Part shown: piece by piece, positions 51,775 to 60,131 of the stretch
Layout: the number at the start of each line of letters is the position of its first letter
Position numbering within the stretch: position 1 is the stretch's first letter
From: Streptomyces sp. NBC_00690
GTDB lineage: Bacteria; Actinomycetota; Actinomycetes; Streptomycetales; Streptomycetaceae
Reading direction: 5' to 3'
Assembly (NCBI RefSeq): GCF_036226685.1
Contig: NZ_CP109009.1
Coordinates: 3,906,001 to 3,970,000 of the forward strand
DNA length: 64,000 nucleotides
The notes under the pieces: model-generated
Seen by the model: the letters and a program-made list of their open reading frames with translations, nothing else
What the model was told of the DNA's origin: nothing
The model's database searches: none
Program-made: the position numbers and the translations under genes

Positions 51775-52701
51775 GTGATCCTCACAGTCACGCTCAACAC
51801 CGCGCTCGACATCACCTACCAGGTCAGCGCACTGACCCCGCACGGCAGCCACCGAGTGGACAACGTAGTCGAGCGGCCAGGCGGCAAAGGGCTGAATGTC
51901 GCCAGGGTGCTTGCCGCCCTGGGTCAGGAATGCGTCGTCACCGGCTTTGCGGGCGGACCGGTCGGGGCGGTGCTCCGGGACCTGCTCGCCCCCTTGGCCC
52001 CAGTGGACGCGCTCGTTCCCATCACCGGGTCCACCCGCCGCACGATCGCCGTCGTGGACGGCGCCAGCGGGGACACCACCCAGCTCAACGAACCCGGCCC
52101 CACGATCACCACCGCGGAGTGGACCGCGTTCCTCCGTGCGTACGAGACGCTGCTGCGCGATGCGGACGCCGTGGCGCTGTGCGGCAGCCTCCCCCCGGGA
52201 ATCCACGTCGGCGCCTATGCGGAGCTGATCCGTCGCGCCCGGACCGCGGGCGTACCCGTACTCCTGGACACCAGCGGGGAACCCTTGCGCCGGGGCATCG
52301 CCGCCCGCCCCGACCTCATCAAACCCAACCTCGATGAGCTGGCCCAGCTCACCGGCTCCCGTGAACCGCTGCGCGCCACCTGCGCAGCGCGCCGCCGCGG
52401 TGCGCGGGCGGTCGTCTCCTCGCTCGGTGCCGATGGGCTGTTCGCCGCCACTCCCGAGGGAATCTGGCACGCCGCCCCGCCCGCGCCGGTGCGCGGCAAC
52501 CCCACCGGCGCCGGCGACTCGGTGGTCGCGGCGCTCCTCGCCGGCCTGGTCGATGAGGTGCCCTGGCCGGAGCGGCTGGCCCGAGCGGTGGCACTGTCGG
52601 CGGCGACGGTACTGGCCCCCGCGGCGGGGGAGTTCGACTCCCCGGGGTACGCAACGCTGCTGCCCCGGGTCACCGTGACCGAGCACCAGGCAGCGGCATG
52701 A
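51775..52701 (+). CDS. PfkB-family hexose-phosphate kinase (1-phosphofructokinase/LacC-like)
   Basis: A 308-residue ribokinase-fold enzyme. The N-terminus ILTVTLNTALDITYQV and ERPGGKGLNVARVLAALGQ are those of FruK/LacC kinases, ALCGSLPPGI is the middle motif and NPTGAGDSVVAALLAGL the catalytic GAGD. FruK phosphorylates fructose-1-phosphate, LacC tagatose-6-phosphate; the aldolase gene downstream suits the latter or a bisphosphate product generally. GTG at 51775 with GGGGG nine bases upstream; frame open to 51658. Starts 158 bases after nagA. Confidence 0.87.
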   Translation: MILTVTLNTALDITYQVSALTPHGSHRVDNVVERPGGKGLNVARVLAALGQECVVTGFAGGPVGAVLRDLLAPLAPVDALVPITGSTRRTIAVVDGASGDTTQLNEPGPTITTAEWTAFLRAYETLLRDADAVALCGSLPPGIHVGAYAELIRRARTAGVPVLLDTSGEPLRRGIAARPDLIKPNLDELAQLTGSREPLRATCAARRRGARAVVSSLGADGLFAATPEGIWHAAPPAPVRGNPTGAGDSVVAALLAGLVDEVPWPERLARAVALSAATVLAPAAGEFDSPGYATLLPRVTVTEHQAAA

Positions 52702-52831
52702 GCCCCGCCGGGAAACACCCCTTCGTACCCGCCCTTCGGACGCCTTCGCTCCTTCGCACCGTGCACCATCGCACCACCGGGGGCTCGCCCCCGCGCACCA
52801 CGGGCCCTCGCCCGGGAAATGGGACCGCACC

Positions 52832-53686
52832 ATGCCACTCGTCAGCACCGGTGAACTCGTCTCGGCCGCCGTGGCCGACGGCCGGGGCGTAGCCGCCTTC
52901 AACGTCATCACGCTGGAACACGCCGAAGCCATCGCGGCGGGGGCGGAGAGCACCGGTGTCCCCGCGATCCTCCAGATCTCCGAGAACGCCGTCAGGTTCC
53001 GCGGTGGCCGGCTGTCGGCCATAGCTGCGGCTGCGGCTGCCACCGCCCGCTCGTCGTCCGCCCGCCTCGCCCTCCACCTCGACCATGTGGTCTCCCCCGA
53101 CCTGTTGCGCACCGCGGACGGCGAGGGCTTCAGCTCGGTGATGTTCGATGCGTCGAAGTTGCCGTACGGGAAGAACGTCGAGGCCACCGCGGAAGCGGTC
53201 CGCTGGGGGCACGAGCGGGGCATCTGGGTCGAGGCCGAGTTGGGCAAGGTCGGCGGCAAGGAAGGGGAGGCCCCGCTCGACGCCCACACCCCGGGAGTGC
53301 GTACGGACCCGGCGGAGGCCGCGGCCTATGTGGCGGCGACCGGGGTGGACGCCCTTGCGGTCGCCGTCGGCTCGTCCCATGCGATGACCGAGCGCACCGC
53401 CACCCTGGACCACGGGCTGATCGCGCGGTTGAGGGACGCGGTTCCCGTCCCGCTGGTGCTGCACGGCTCGTCCGGTGTTCCGGACGACGAGATCCGTGCC
53501 GCGGTGGCCGCGGGAATGGTCAAGATCAATGTGGGTACGGCGCTGAACACCGCGCTCACGGCAGCGGTCCGCGACCATCTGAGCGCGAACCCCCAGGTGG
53601 TGGACCCGCGGAAGTACCTGGGACCGGGCCGCACGGCCATGACCAACACCGTGGCGACCTTCATGCGGCTCTTTCTCGCTGCCTAG
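52832..53686 (+). CDS. Class II fructose/tagatose-bisphosphate aldolase
   Basis: A 284-residue zinc aldolase of the GatY/KbaY size class. LHLDHVVSPDLL includes the Asp and His of the active site, FDASKLPYGKNVEATAEAVRWGH and WVEAELGKVGGKEGE hold the loop, and AVAVGSSHAM and VLHGSSGVPDDEI the remaining metal and phosphate contacts. It splits ketohexose 1,6-bisphosphate to dihydroxyacetone phosphate and glyceraldehyde 3-phosphate. The 130-base spacer after the kinase gene lacks a terminator, so co-transcription is likely. The gene ends at a strong palindromic terminator. Confidence 0.9.
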   Translation: MPLVSTGELVSAAVADGRGVAAFNVITLEHAEAIAAGAESTGVPAILQISENAVRFRGGRLSAIAAAAAATARSSSARLALHLDHVVSPDLLRTADGEGFSSVMFDASKLPYGKNVEATAEAVRWGHERGIWVEAELGKVGGKEGEAPLDAHTPGVRTDPAEAAAYVAATGVDALAVAVGSSHAMTERTATLDHGLIARLRDAVPVPLVLHGSSGVPDDEIRAAVAAGMVKINVGTALNTALTAAVRDHLSANPQVVDPRKYLGPGRTAMTNTVATFMRLFLAA

Positions 53687-53763
53687 CGATGGCAGGGACC
53701 GGAATCACGCTCACGATCACGCGGGAATCACCGGGCGTTGATCGACGGGGAGTTCCCGAATGA

Positions 53764-53797
53764 AATCCGCCCCGTCGGCATGCCGACGGGGCGGATT
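53764..53797. terminator. Bidirectional terminator, perfect palindrome
   Basis: AATCCGCCCCGTCGGCA is followed directly by its exact reverse complement, giving 34 self-complementary bases and, as RNA, a stem of about 15 bp with a 4-base loop, then TTCTT. It separates the aldolase from the convergent CBM35-like gene. Confidence 0.9.
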
Positions 53798-53857
53798 CTT
53801 GGCTTCTCACGGTCCCGGCGAGCGAGTCGACTCAAGCTCACCGAGGTCCGTGGGGAG

Positions 53858-54829
53858 TCAGCGCTTGTTGCCGGCTTCCAGCCGGACCTGGTCGAGTATG
53901 GCCTCGCACTGGTTGCCCTGCTCGCAGGAGATCTTGAGGTCGTTCTTGCCCTTTTCAAGATCGATCCAGACGAACGTGCGCGTCCAGCCCTTCTCCCAGT
54001 CGCCCTCGGCGGCCTTGGCGAAGTTCGACATATTGATCTTGCGCGGTGTGCCGTCGTTGATCGTCAGCGAGGTGTGGGCGTCCTTGCCGGGCACACCGTA
54101 GGTGATGTACATCGTGTGCGGGCCGCCGGCGGGCACGTCCACCGACCAACTCGCGGAACCGCCGACACCGTTGAACTTCACATAGGCGCCGTCAGCGCCC
54201 TTCGCGCCCTTGATCTCCGTACCGAGCTCTGCCGGCGCACCCAGCTTGAGCGTCGCCGCGTCTTGCTTTGGCAGGTCAGCGGGCTTGTCCTCACCGGAGT
54301 CGGGCTCATTGGGCTGCTGCGACTGCGATGGGCTCGGGGCGTTGCTCGGCTTGACCTGACCACCGGTCTTGTCGTCCGTGTCATCGGGATTCATCAGCGC
54401 GGCGGCGATGCCGATCACGACGACCGCGACCACGGCGATCGCACCGATCAGCAGTCCCTTGGTGTTGGGTCCGCGTCCGCTGCCCCGACCGCCCGTGGAC
54501 GGTTGCTGGGCTGCGCGCGGTGTCACCCCTCCGGGGTAGGTCTCGGGCGCCGCGTACTGGGCTGTCGGATGGCTGCCGTAACCCTGCTGCTGGTATCCCT
54601 GCTGCGGGACCGGCTGGCCCTGGTTGTGGCCGACCTGACGCTCGCCGACCGCACGTACGTGGTTGTAGGAGGTCCTGGGCACACCGGGCTGCGCGGCCGG
54701 TCCGGGGTAGCCGTAGCCGCGGCCCCGGCCCGAGGGCGATGTGGCGCCCGCTGCGTGTCCGTCCTCATACAGATAGCCGAACGGATCGTCGTCCTCGGGC
54801 GTATTCGCGCCGTTGTTCCCGGCCGTCAT
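53858..54829 (-). CDS. Membrane-anchored protein with CBM35-like domain
   Basis: A 323-residue protein. Residues 1-125 are cytosolic and Gly/Gln/Pro/Tyr-rich (QQGYQQQGYGS), one membrane helix follows (KGLLIGAIAVVAVVVIGIAAALM), then a Pro/Ser linker and a C-terminal beta-sandwich of about 130 residues (LKLGAPAELGTEIKGAKGADGAYVKFNGVGGSASWSVDVPAGGPHTMYITYG, ending CEQGNQCEAILDQVRLEAG) like carbohydrate-binding module family 35. It may bind uronic or amino-sugar glycans at the cell surface; that is inference. The C-terminal cysteine pair may form a disulfide. ATG at 54829. Confidence 0.8.
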   Translation of the reverse strand: MTAGNNGANTPEDDDPFGYLYEDGHAAGATSPSGRGRGYGYPGPAAQPGVPRTSYNHVRAVGERQVGHNQGQPVPQQGYQQQGYGSHPTAQYAAPETYPGGVTPRAAQQPSTGGRGSGRGPNTKGLLIGAIAVVAVVVIGIAAALMNPDDTDDKTGGQVKPSNAPSPSQSQQPNEPDSGEDKPADLPKQDAATLKLGAPAELGTEIKGAKGADGAYVKFNGVGGSASWSVDVPAGGPHTMYITYGVPGKDAHTSLTINDGTPRKINMSNFAKAAEGDWEKGWTRTFVWIDLEKGKNDLKISCEQGNQCEAILDQVRLEAGNKR

Positions 54830-54984
54830 GCCTGGTACCTCCTCACCCTCGTCAGCCCTACGCCGACCCCGGCGAGCCTACCCGGTTTGGATTAACGCAA
54901 CGGATGGCCTTGACCTCGATAGGTCACTCGTCACAAGACCAGGACAGAATCACTACACAAGAGGAGAACCGGCCGACCCGACGA

Positions 54985-56622
54985 TCAACCCGCGCGCCGG
55001 TGCACCTTCGAACGCGAGCGCTTCTCGACGTACATCCGTTGATCTGCGGATTGCAGCACCTCGTCGACGGTCATGCCGCAGCTCGCCCAGCTGATGCCGA
55101 AGCTCGCCCCGACGCGCACGCCGCGTCCTCCCACCCGGATCGGCAGGACGATCGCGTTCCGCAGCCGTGCCGCCAGATCGGCGGCATCGGCCGAGCCCAG
55201 ACCGTCGGCGAGGACCACGAACTCATCGCCGCCGAGACGGGCCACCGTGTCCCCTTCCCGTACGCCCGTGGTGAGCCGGCGGGCGACCTCGACCAGAACG
55301 GCGTCACCGGTCTGGTGCCCGAACCGGTCGTTGATCGACTTGAAGCCGTCCAGGTCGCAGAAGAGGACCGCGAGCCCCTTCGTACCGTCGTCGACCTCCT
55401 CGTCCGGCGCGACGGTGTGGACGTGGTGGTCGTACGCGGTGCCTGTGGGGCCGAAGTCGAAGCCGTCGCCGAACAGGGCTCCGGGGTCCTGGTCGTACCC
55501 CGCGCCCAGGTGCTCCAGCTCGGCCTCATGGCTGCTCGGCGGTCGTTCGCAGAGCTTGGCACTCAGTCGGGTGCGCAGCTCAGCGCTGTTGGGAAGGCCG
55601 GTGAGGGCGTCGTGGGAGGCCCGGTGCGCCAGTTGGAGTTCATGGCGCTTGCGATCCTCTATGTCCTCGATGTGGGTCAGGAGGAAGCGCGGGCCGTCCG
55701 CGGTGTCGGCGACGACGGAGTTCCGCAGGGAGACCCACACATAGGTGCCGTCCCGCCGGCCCAGCCTCAATTCCGCGCGACCGCCTTCGGCGGAGGTACG
55801 CAGGAGGGTGCCAATGTCGTCCTGGTGCACCAGGTCTGCGAAGGAGTAGCGACGCATGGCGGATGCGGGGCGGCCCAGGAGCCGGCACAGCGCGTCATTG
55901 GTCCGCAGCAGTCTGCCGTGCTGATCGCCGCCCATTTCGGCGATGGCCATACCGCTGGGGGCGTACTCGAATGCCTGCCGGAAGGACTCCTCGCTCGCTC
56001 TGAGGGCCTGCTGTTCGCGCTCCAGCCGTACCAGCGCGCGCTGCATGTTTGCTCTGAGGCGGGCATTGCTGATCGCAATCGCGGCCTGGGAGGCGTACAT
56101 CTGGAGCGCTTCTTGGCCCCAGGCGCCGGGACGGCGTCCGTTGCGCGGTCGATCGACGGAGATGACGCCGAGGAGTTCGCGACCGCCGCCCGAGGCGTAC
56201 ATGGGCGCGTAGAGGCGGTCCTGGGGGTGCCACTCGTCTTCGAACCGGGGGTCGGGTCCTTCGGTGTGCCACTGCGGGACGTCGTCCTCGATGAGCACCC
56301 AGCCCTCGGTGTGGGGTATGAACCGCAGTTCTCCCCATGCCTCGCCCATGGACAGCCGACGGTCCCAGGAGGGTCGGGAGCCGACGCGCCCCGTGATCAG
56401 GGCTTCCGCGGCGGCGCTACCTGCGAATGCGGCGACGACCAAGTCGCCGTCGGCCCGGACGAGGTTGACGCAGGCGAGTTCGTAACCGAGCCCGGCCACA
56501 ATGCCGTCGGCGACGGTCTGGAGGGTGTCAGCAAGGCTGCGGGCGGTGTTGAGGTCCGCGACCACCTTGTGCAGCTGCCGCAGGGTAGCAAGACGGACGT
56601 ACGGCTCCGACTCGGTCTCCAT
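54985..56622 (-). CDS. cdgB: Diguanylate cyclase, GAF-PAS-GGDEF (CdgB-like)
   Basis: A 545-residue cytosolic protein. Residues about 25-165 are a GAF domain, 185-300 a PAS domain (SFRQAFEYAPSGMAIAEM ... GRRDGTYVWVSLRNS), and 320-540 a GGDEF domain. The active-site GGDEF is at 464-468 and the inhibitory RxxD (REGD) at 455-458, so both catalysis and product inhibition look intact. An insertion of about 60 residues lies between DALTGLPN and FCDLDGFK. CdgB makes cyclic di-GMP and is a BldD target in S. coelicolor; the box upstream supports the assignment. ATG at 56622. Confidence 0.9.
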   Translation of the reverse strand: METESEPYVRLATLRQLHKVVADLNTARSLADTLQTVADGIVAGLGYELACVNLVRADGDLVVAAFAGSAAAEALITGRVGSRPSWDRRLSMGEAWGELRFIPHTEGWVLIEDDVPQWHTEGPDPRFEDEWHPQDRLYAPMYASGGGRELLGVISVDRPRNGRRPGAWGQEALQMYASQAAIAISNARLRANMQRALVRLEREQQALRASEESFRQAFEYAPSGMAIAEMGGDQHGRLLRTNDALCRLLGRPASAMRRYSFADLVHQDDIGTLLRTSAEGGRAELRLGRRDGTYVWVSLRNSVVADTADGPRFLLTHIEDIEDRKRHELQLAHRASHDALTGLPNSAELRTRLSAKLCERPPSSHEAELEHLGAGYDQDPGALFGDGFDFGPTGTAYDHHVHTVAPDEEVDDGTKGLAVLFCDLDGFKSINDRFGHQTGDAVLVEVARRLTTGVREGDTVARLGGDEFVVLADGLGSADAADLAARLRNAIVLPIRVGGRGVRVGASFGISWASCGMTVDEVLQSADQRMYVEKRSRSKVHRRAG

Positions 56623-56729
56623 GCTCGCTCTCCCCGAGACCTCGACAGCAATCTTCAGAAACTCCAGGTTCCTCTTCGGCCTTCTCGTTGCGGTTTCCCG
56701 GCCACTGAATCACAGCGAGCACTTCACCC

Positions 56730-56744
56730 GGTACACAGGGTCAA
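56730..56744 (-). promoter_or_regulatory. BldD-like box upstream of cdgB
   Basis: Minus strand TTGACCCTGTGTACC fits the BldD consensus NTNACNC(A/T)GNGTNAN except for one base (A14 is C). It lies 108-122 bases before the cdgB start. BldD is a c-di-GMP-binding repressor, so this would close a feedback loop. Confidence 0.6.
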
Positions 56745-56758
56745 CAAATACCGCCCTC

Positions 56759-56774
56759 TGTGACTCAAGTCACA
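56759..56774. promoter_or_regulatory. 16-bp palindrome TGTGACT-CA-AGTCACA
   Basis: A perfect 7-bp inverted repeat around CA, 15 bases from the BldD-like box. It resembles Crp/GntR-type half-sites and also a BldD site with a spacer one base too short. Confidence 0.5.
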
Positions 56775-57139
56775 TCATCTGATGAAGACGGGCTCTGGCC
56801 GAATGGATGTGCGTTTGGTCTCTACCAGTGTTCTACGAACGCAAATCCGCCCGTTTCCGCCGTACGGGCGCACTCCTCACAAGAGCCTCCCAGACGCTCC
56901 CCTCAAACGGTATGGCGCGTCCTTCGGGCCGCCGACCCTACAGAGGTCCTAGGACTTTCGCTGGGTCTGGTGGCCGATGCGCACACCGGGTGACGACAGT
57001 TAGCGTCTCATGTGTGTTGCATACGACTTCGCACTCCTGGCCTGTTACTCCCCCGAGCCCCGCACGCCCCTTGGGACCACCGGGACCCCGGAGTCCCGCC
57101 CAACCGGACTCCGCTCCCCGCGTCCCCCATGCTGAGGGG

Positions 57140-57640
57140 GTGACAAATGAGGAGTTCCGCGCCGCGATGTCCCAGCTTGCCGCCGGGGTGGTCCTGGTGA
57201 CCGCGCACGACGCGGACGACGGCCCACGCGGTGAGGACGTGGGCATGACCGCAACCGCCTTCCTCTCCGTGTCGCTCAACCCCCCATTGGTGATGGTCAG
57301 CCTCCGCAACGGCTCGCGCATGGACGACCTCCTCGCGGAACAGCCAATGTGGGGAATCTCCGTACTCTCCGAAAGCCAGCGGCACATCGCGGGCAGGTTC
57401 GCCATGAAGGGGCGGATCAGCGACCGACTGCTGTTCGAGGACATCCCCTACGCACGAGGGAAGGTGAGCGGGGCGCTACTGGTGCGTGGAGCGCTGGCGA
57501 CCTTGGAGTGCCGCACGGAGAACCGGGTCGTCGCGGGTGATCACACGCTGGTGATCGGACGGGTGCTGGGAGCGGATCTCTACAGCACCGAGGGCGGACC
57601 GCTGATGTACTTCAGGGGCCGCTACCGCCAACTGGGCTGA
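57140..57640 (+). CDS. Flavin reductase-like, FMN-binding protein
   Basis: A protein of about 166 residues of the split-barrel flavin-reductase family. FRAAMSQLAAGVVLVTA opens the barrel, GMTATAFLSVSLNPPLVMVSLRNGSRMDDLL is the FMN-binding segment and PLMYFRGRYRQLG the end. These enzymes reduce FMN/FAD for two-component monooxygenases. The GTG at 57140 gives family length; longer versions would add a Pro-rich leader. No monooxygenase gene is near, so the partner is unknown. Confidence 0.85.
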   Translation: MTNEEFRAAMSQLAAGVVLVTAHDADDGPRGEDVGMTATAFLSVSLNPPLVMVSLRNGSRMDDLLAEQPMWGISVLSESQRHIAGRFAMKGRISDRLLFEDIPYARGKVSGALLVRGALATLECRTENRVVAGDHTLVIGRVLGADLYSTEGGPLMYFRGRYRQLG

Positions 57641-57899
57641 TCAGAGCAATCGCCGATGTATGAGTCCCTACCACGTCGAACCCTCTGTGCCGGGTGGGGC
57701 ACCGAGCGGTCGACGCGGCCCGCGTCCCTTTGTCGACCCTTCTGCTGACCTGCGCTCGATCCTGTTATTGATCCTGCTGTTGATCCTCGAAGCATCCCGG
57801 TGCGGCACATCGACCCCATCGGACCCATCGGCCAGATCGATGCCTTCAGAGCACATCCGGCGCCTTCAGAGCCCCAGCCATCCGGCCGCGGTCGCCGCT

Positions 57900-58328
57900 T
57901 CAGTGCCAGTCACGGCCTGAGCGACCGCGTTTGACGTCCGCGCGCTGCTTCTTCTCCTTCAGACGCCTCTCGTTGATCCCTCGCGGCACCCGCACGGCTC
58001 GGCGCGGCTTCGGCGGCGGGGCGGTCGCATCCGCGAGGAGCGAGGCGAGCCGGACGGCCGCCGTCTCGCGATTGCGCCACTGCGAGCGGTGCTCGGACGA
58101 GCGCACGGCGATCACTCCGCCGACCAGACGGCCGGCCAACCGCTCCAGAGCGCGTTCCTTCCACACCCTGGGCAGGGCATCCGTCTTGCCGAGGTCGAAG
58201 CGCAGCTCGACCTGTGAATCAGTGGTGTTCACGTGCTGGCCACCAGGCCCAGATGACCTGGAGAAACGCCAGATCAACTCGGCCTCCGGCAAGGAGACCG
58301 AGCCACGGATGACATAGGGCCCGGACAT
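57900..58328 (-). CDS. arfB: Ribosome-rescue peptidyl-tRNA hydrolase ArfB
   Basis: A 142-residue protein with the class I release-factor domain: FSRSSGPGGQHVNTTDSQVELRFDL carries the GGQ motif that cleaves peptidyl-tRNA. The C-terminal tail is very basic (NERRLKEKKQRADVKRGRSGRDW) and enters the empty mRNA channel of stalled ribosomes, as in ArfB/YaeJ. No codon-recognition domain is present. ATG at 58328 is preferred over one at 58364. Confidence 0.92.
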   Translation of the reverse strand: MSGPYVIRGSVSLPEAELIWRFSRSSGPGGQHVNTTDSQVELRFDLGKTDALPRVWKERALERLAGRLVGGVIAVRSSEHRSQWRNRETAAVRLASLLADATAPPPKPRRAVRVPRGINERRLKEKKQRADVKRGRSGRDWH

Positions 58329-58606
58329 GCCCCCATGATCCCGCGACGACGGAGCGCACGTCATCCAGTTTTCCCAGCGCGTCGCATATGAGCACGCACT
58401 TCACCTTTGGCCGGCACCCACCGTTCGGGCAGCCCACGGCATCCGGCGCAGGCGGCCGGGGAGCGTGGGTTGCCGCAGCGGACGCGAACCCGGCGAAGAA
58501 CCCTCAACCACATGGAACCTGGCAGTCCCCTGCCTGCGTTATGACGGGTACCGGTAGCTTCGTACGACAAGAAGCCGGATGATTCGATCACGAAGGGGAC
58601 TTCCCA

Positions 58607-59182
58607 ATGGCAGTTAGCCTGACCAAGGGCGGCAACGTCTCGCTCACCAAGGAGGCACCGGGCCTGACCGCCGTTACGGTCGGCCTCGGCTGGGACGTCC
58701 GCACCACGACGGGCACGGACTTCGACCTCGACGCCTCCGCGATCGGTGTGAACCCCGCGGGCAAGGTCGCCTCCGACGCCCACTTCATCTTCTTCAACAA
58801 CCGGGCCACGCCGGACCAGACCATCGTGCACACCGGTGACAACCGCACCGGTGAGGGCGGCGGCGACGACGAGCAGATCAATGTGAACCTCGCGGGTCTG
58901 CCCGCCGACGTCGACAAGATCGTCTTCCCGGTCTCGATCTACGACGCCGTCACCCGCGCCCAGAACTTCGGCCAGGTGCGCAACGCCTACATCCGCATCC
59001 TCAACCAGGCCGGTGGCGCCGAGATCGCCCGCTACGACCTGAGCGAGGACGCGGCGGTCGAGACCGCGATGGTCTTCGGCGAGCTCTACCGCAACGGCGC
59101 CGAGTGGAAGTTCCGCGCGGTCGGCCAGGGGTACGCGGCCGGGCTGGAAGGCATCGCCCGCGACTTCGGTGTGAACCTCTAG
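58607..59182 (+). CDS. terD: TerD-family stress protein
   Basis: A 191-residue TerD protein. [17 protein letters not shown] and [23 protein letters not shown] open the fold; [30 protein letters not shown] includes the Asp-rich calcium-binding loops. TerD proteins bind calcium and confer tellurite and stress resistance; in S. coelicolor several affect development. ATG at 58607 with GAAGGGG eleven bases upstream. Single gene followed by a hairpin. Confidence 0.95.
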   Translation: MAVSLTKGGNVSLTKEAPGLTAVTVGLGWDVRTTTGTDFDLDASAIGVNPAGKVASDAHFIFFNNRATPDQTIVHTGDNRTGEGGGDDEQINVNLAGLPADVDKIVFPVSIYDAVTRAQNFGQVRNAYIRILNQAGGAEIARYDLSEDAAVETAMVFGELYRNGAEWKFRAVGQGYAAGLEGIARDFGVNL

Positions 59183-59228
59183 GTACCGCTTTCGGCGTGA
59201 GCCTCGACAGCCGCGCCGAGCGCAGGGC

Positions 59229-59268
59229 GCCGTGCCCCGGCAGGGAGCGATCCCAGCTGGGGCACGGC
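59229..59268 (+). terminator. Terminator of terD
   Basis: A 10-bp stem GCCGTGCCCC against GGGGCACGGC with a 20-base loop that contains a smaller GGGA/TCCC pair, 46 bases after the terD stop. Confidence 0.7.
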
Positions 59269-59392
59269 CATGTCCGCTCCCGTGTTGCCTCCGAAGAGGG
59301 CACAAGGCCCCTCCCGCCAGCCCCTCTGATCGCGCTCACATGAGAAGATCACTTCGCGCCAAGCGTGCCGATTCCAGCCGTGAGAGGTGACG

Positions 59393-59953
59393 ATGTACGC
59401 AATATCCCTAGGTGATGACGGCGCCGAGCTGCGTCCGCTCGAACCCTGGCAGGCGGCCGAGTTCCTGGCCCACGTGGACCGCGGGCGGGAGTTCATCGGG
59501 CAGTTCAACGGCCTGCCGGACGTGATCAAGGATCTGGAGTCGAGCCGGGCGTTCCTCCAGGCGTACGCCGAGAAGACCGCGGCCGACACCGGACGCATCT
59601 ACGGCATCCGCACGGACGGCACGCTGGTCGGCGCGGTCATCTTCCGCCAACTGGACGCCGCCCGGGGCACAGCCGAAGCGGGCTGTTGGCTGGAACCGTC
59701 CGCGGTGGGCCGGGGCCTGGTGACCCGGGCGGTACGGACCATCATCGACTGGGCCGTCGAGGAGCGGGGAATCCACCGGGTCGAGTGGGTGGTCTCCGCG
59801 GGCAACGCCCCGAGCATCGCGGTCGCCCGCCGCCTCGGAATGACCAAGGAAGGCGTCCTGCGCGAGAGCTACCTCTACCGGGGCGAGCGCCACGACGAAG
59901 AGATCTGGTCGGTCCTGGCACCGGAATGGCGGGCCGCCAAGCGGGCTTCCTGA
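59393..59953 (+). CDS. GNAT acetyltransferase (RimJ/RimL type)
   Basis: A 186-residue acetyltransferase. The acetyl-CoA loop is GCWLEPSAVGRGLVTRAVRTIIDWA, followed by RVEWVVSAGNAPSIAVARRLGMTKEGVLRESYLYRGERHDEEIWSVL, close to RimL and other ribosomal-protein serine/alanine N-acetyltransferases. The target is unknown. ATG at 59393 is preferred because AGAGG lies five bases upstream; a GTG at 59387 is possible. Confidence 0.88.
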   Translation: MYAISLGDDGAELRPLEPWQAAEFLAHVDRGREFIGQFNGLPDVIKDLESSRAFLQAYAEKTAADTGRIYGIRTDGTLVGAVIFRQLDAARGTAEAGCWLEPSAVGRGLVTRAVRTIIDWAVEERGIHRVEWVVSAGNAPSIAVARRLGMTKEGVLRESYLYRGERHDEEIWSVLAPEWRAAKRAS

Positions 59954-60087
59954 GCCCCACCGGCCACCGGAAGCGGGGGCAGTGCGCCCAAGGCCGCACG
60001 AGCGTATTCAGCGCCGCGTTCTGCGGGCCGCCGCAGAGTCGCCGCGGACCGCTGCGTGTGCACCTTGCCCATGATGGCGTTCGACAG

Positions 60088-60118
60088 ACCGCGGGCGAGC
60101 CCCCAAGTGCCCGGCGGT
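60088..60118. terminator. Hairpin between the acetyltransferase and M1 genes
   Basis: ACCGCGGGC pairs with GCCC(G)GCGGT, a 9-bp stem with one bulged G, near the end of the convergent peptidase gene. Confidence 0.4.
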
Positions 60119-60131
60119 CTCGCCCCAGGCG

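Larger units (their letters stand above)
56623..57139. other. Divergent intergenic region cdgB / flavin reductase
   Basis: About 515 bases with the two operators listed below, nearest the cdgB side. A frame upstream of 57140 is open from 56807 but reads as leader. No gene. Confidence 0.5.
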
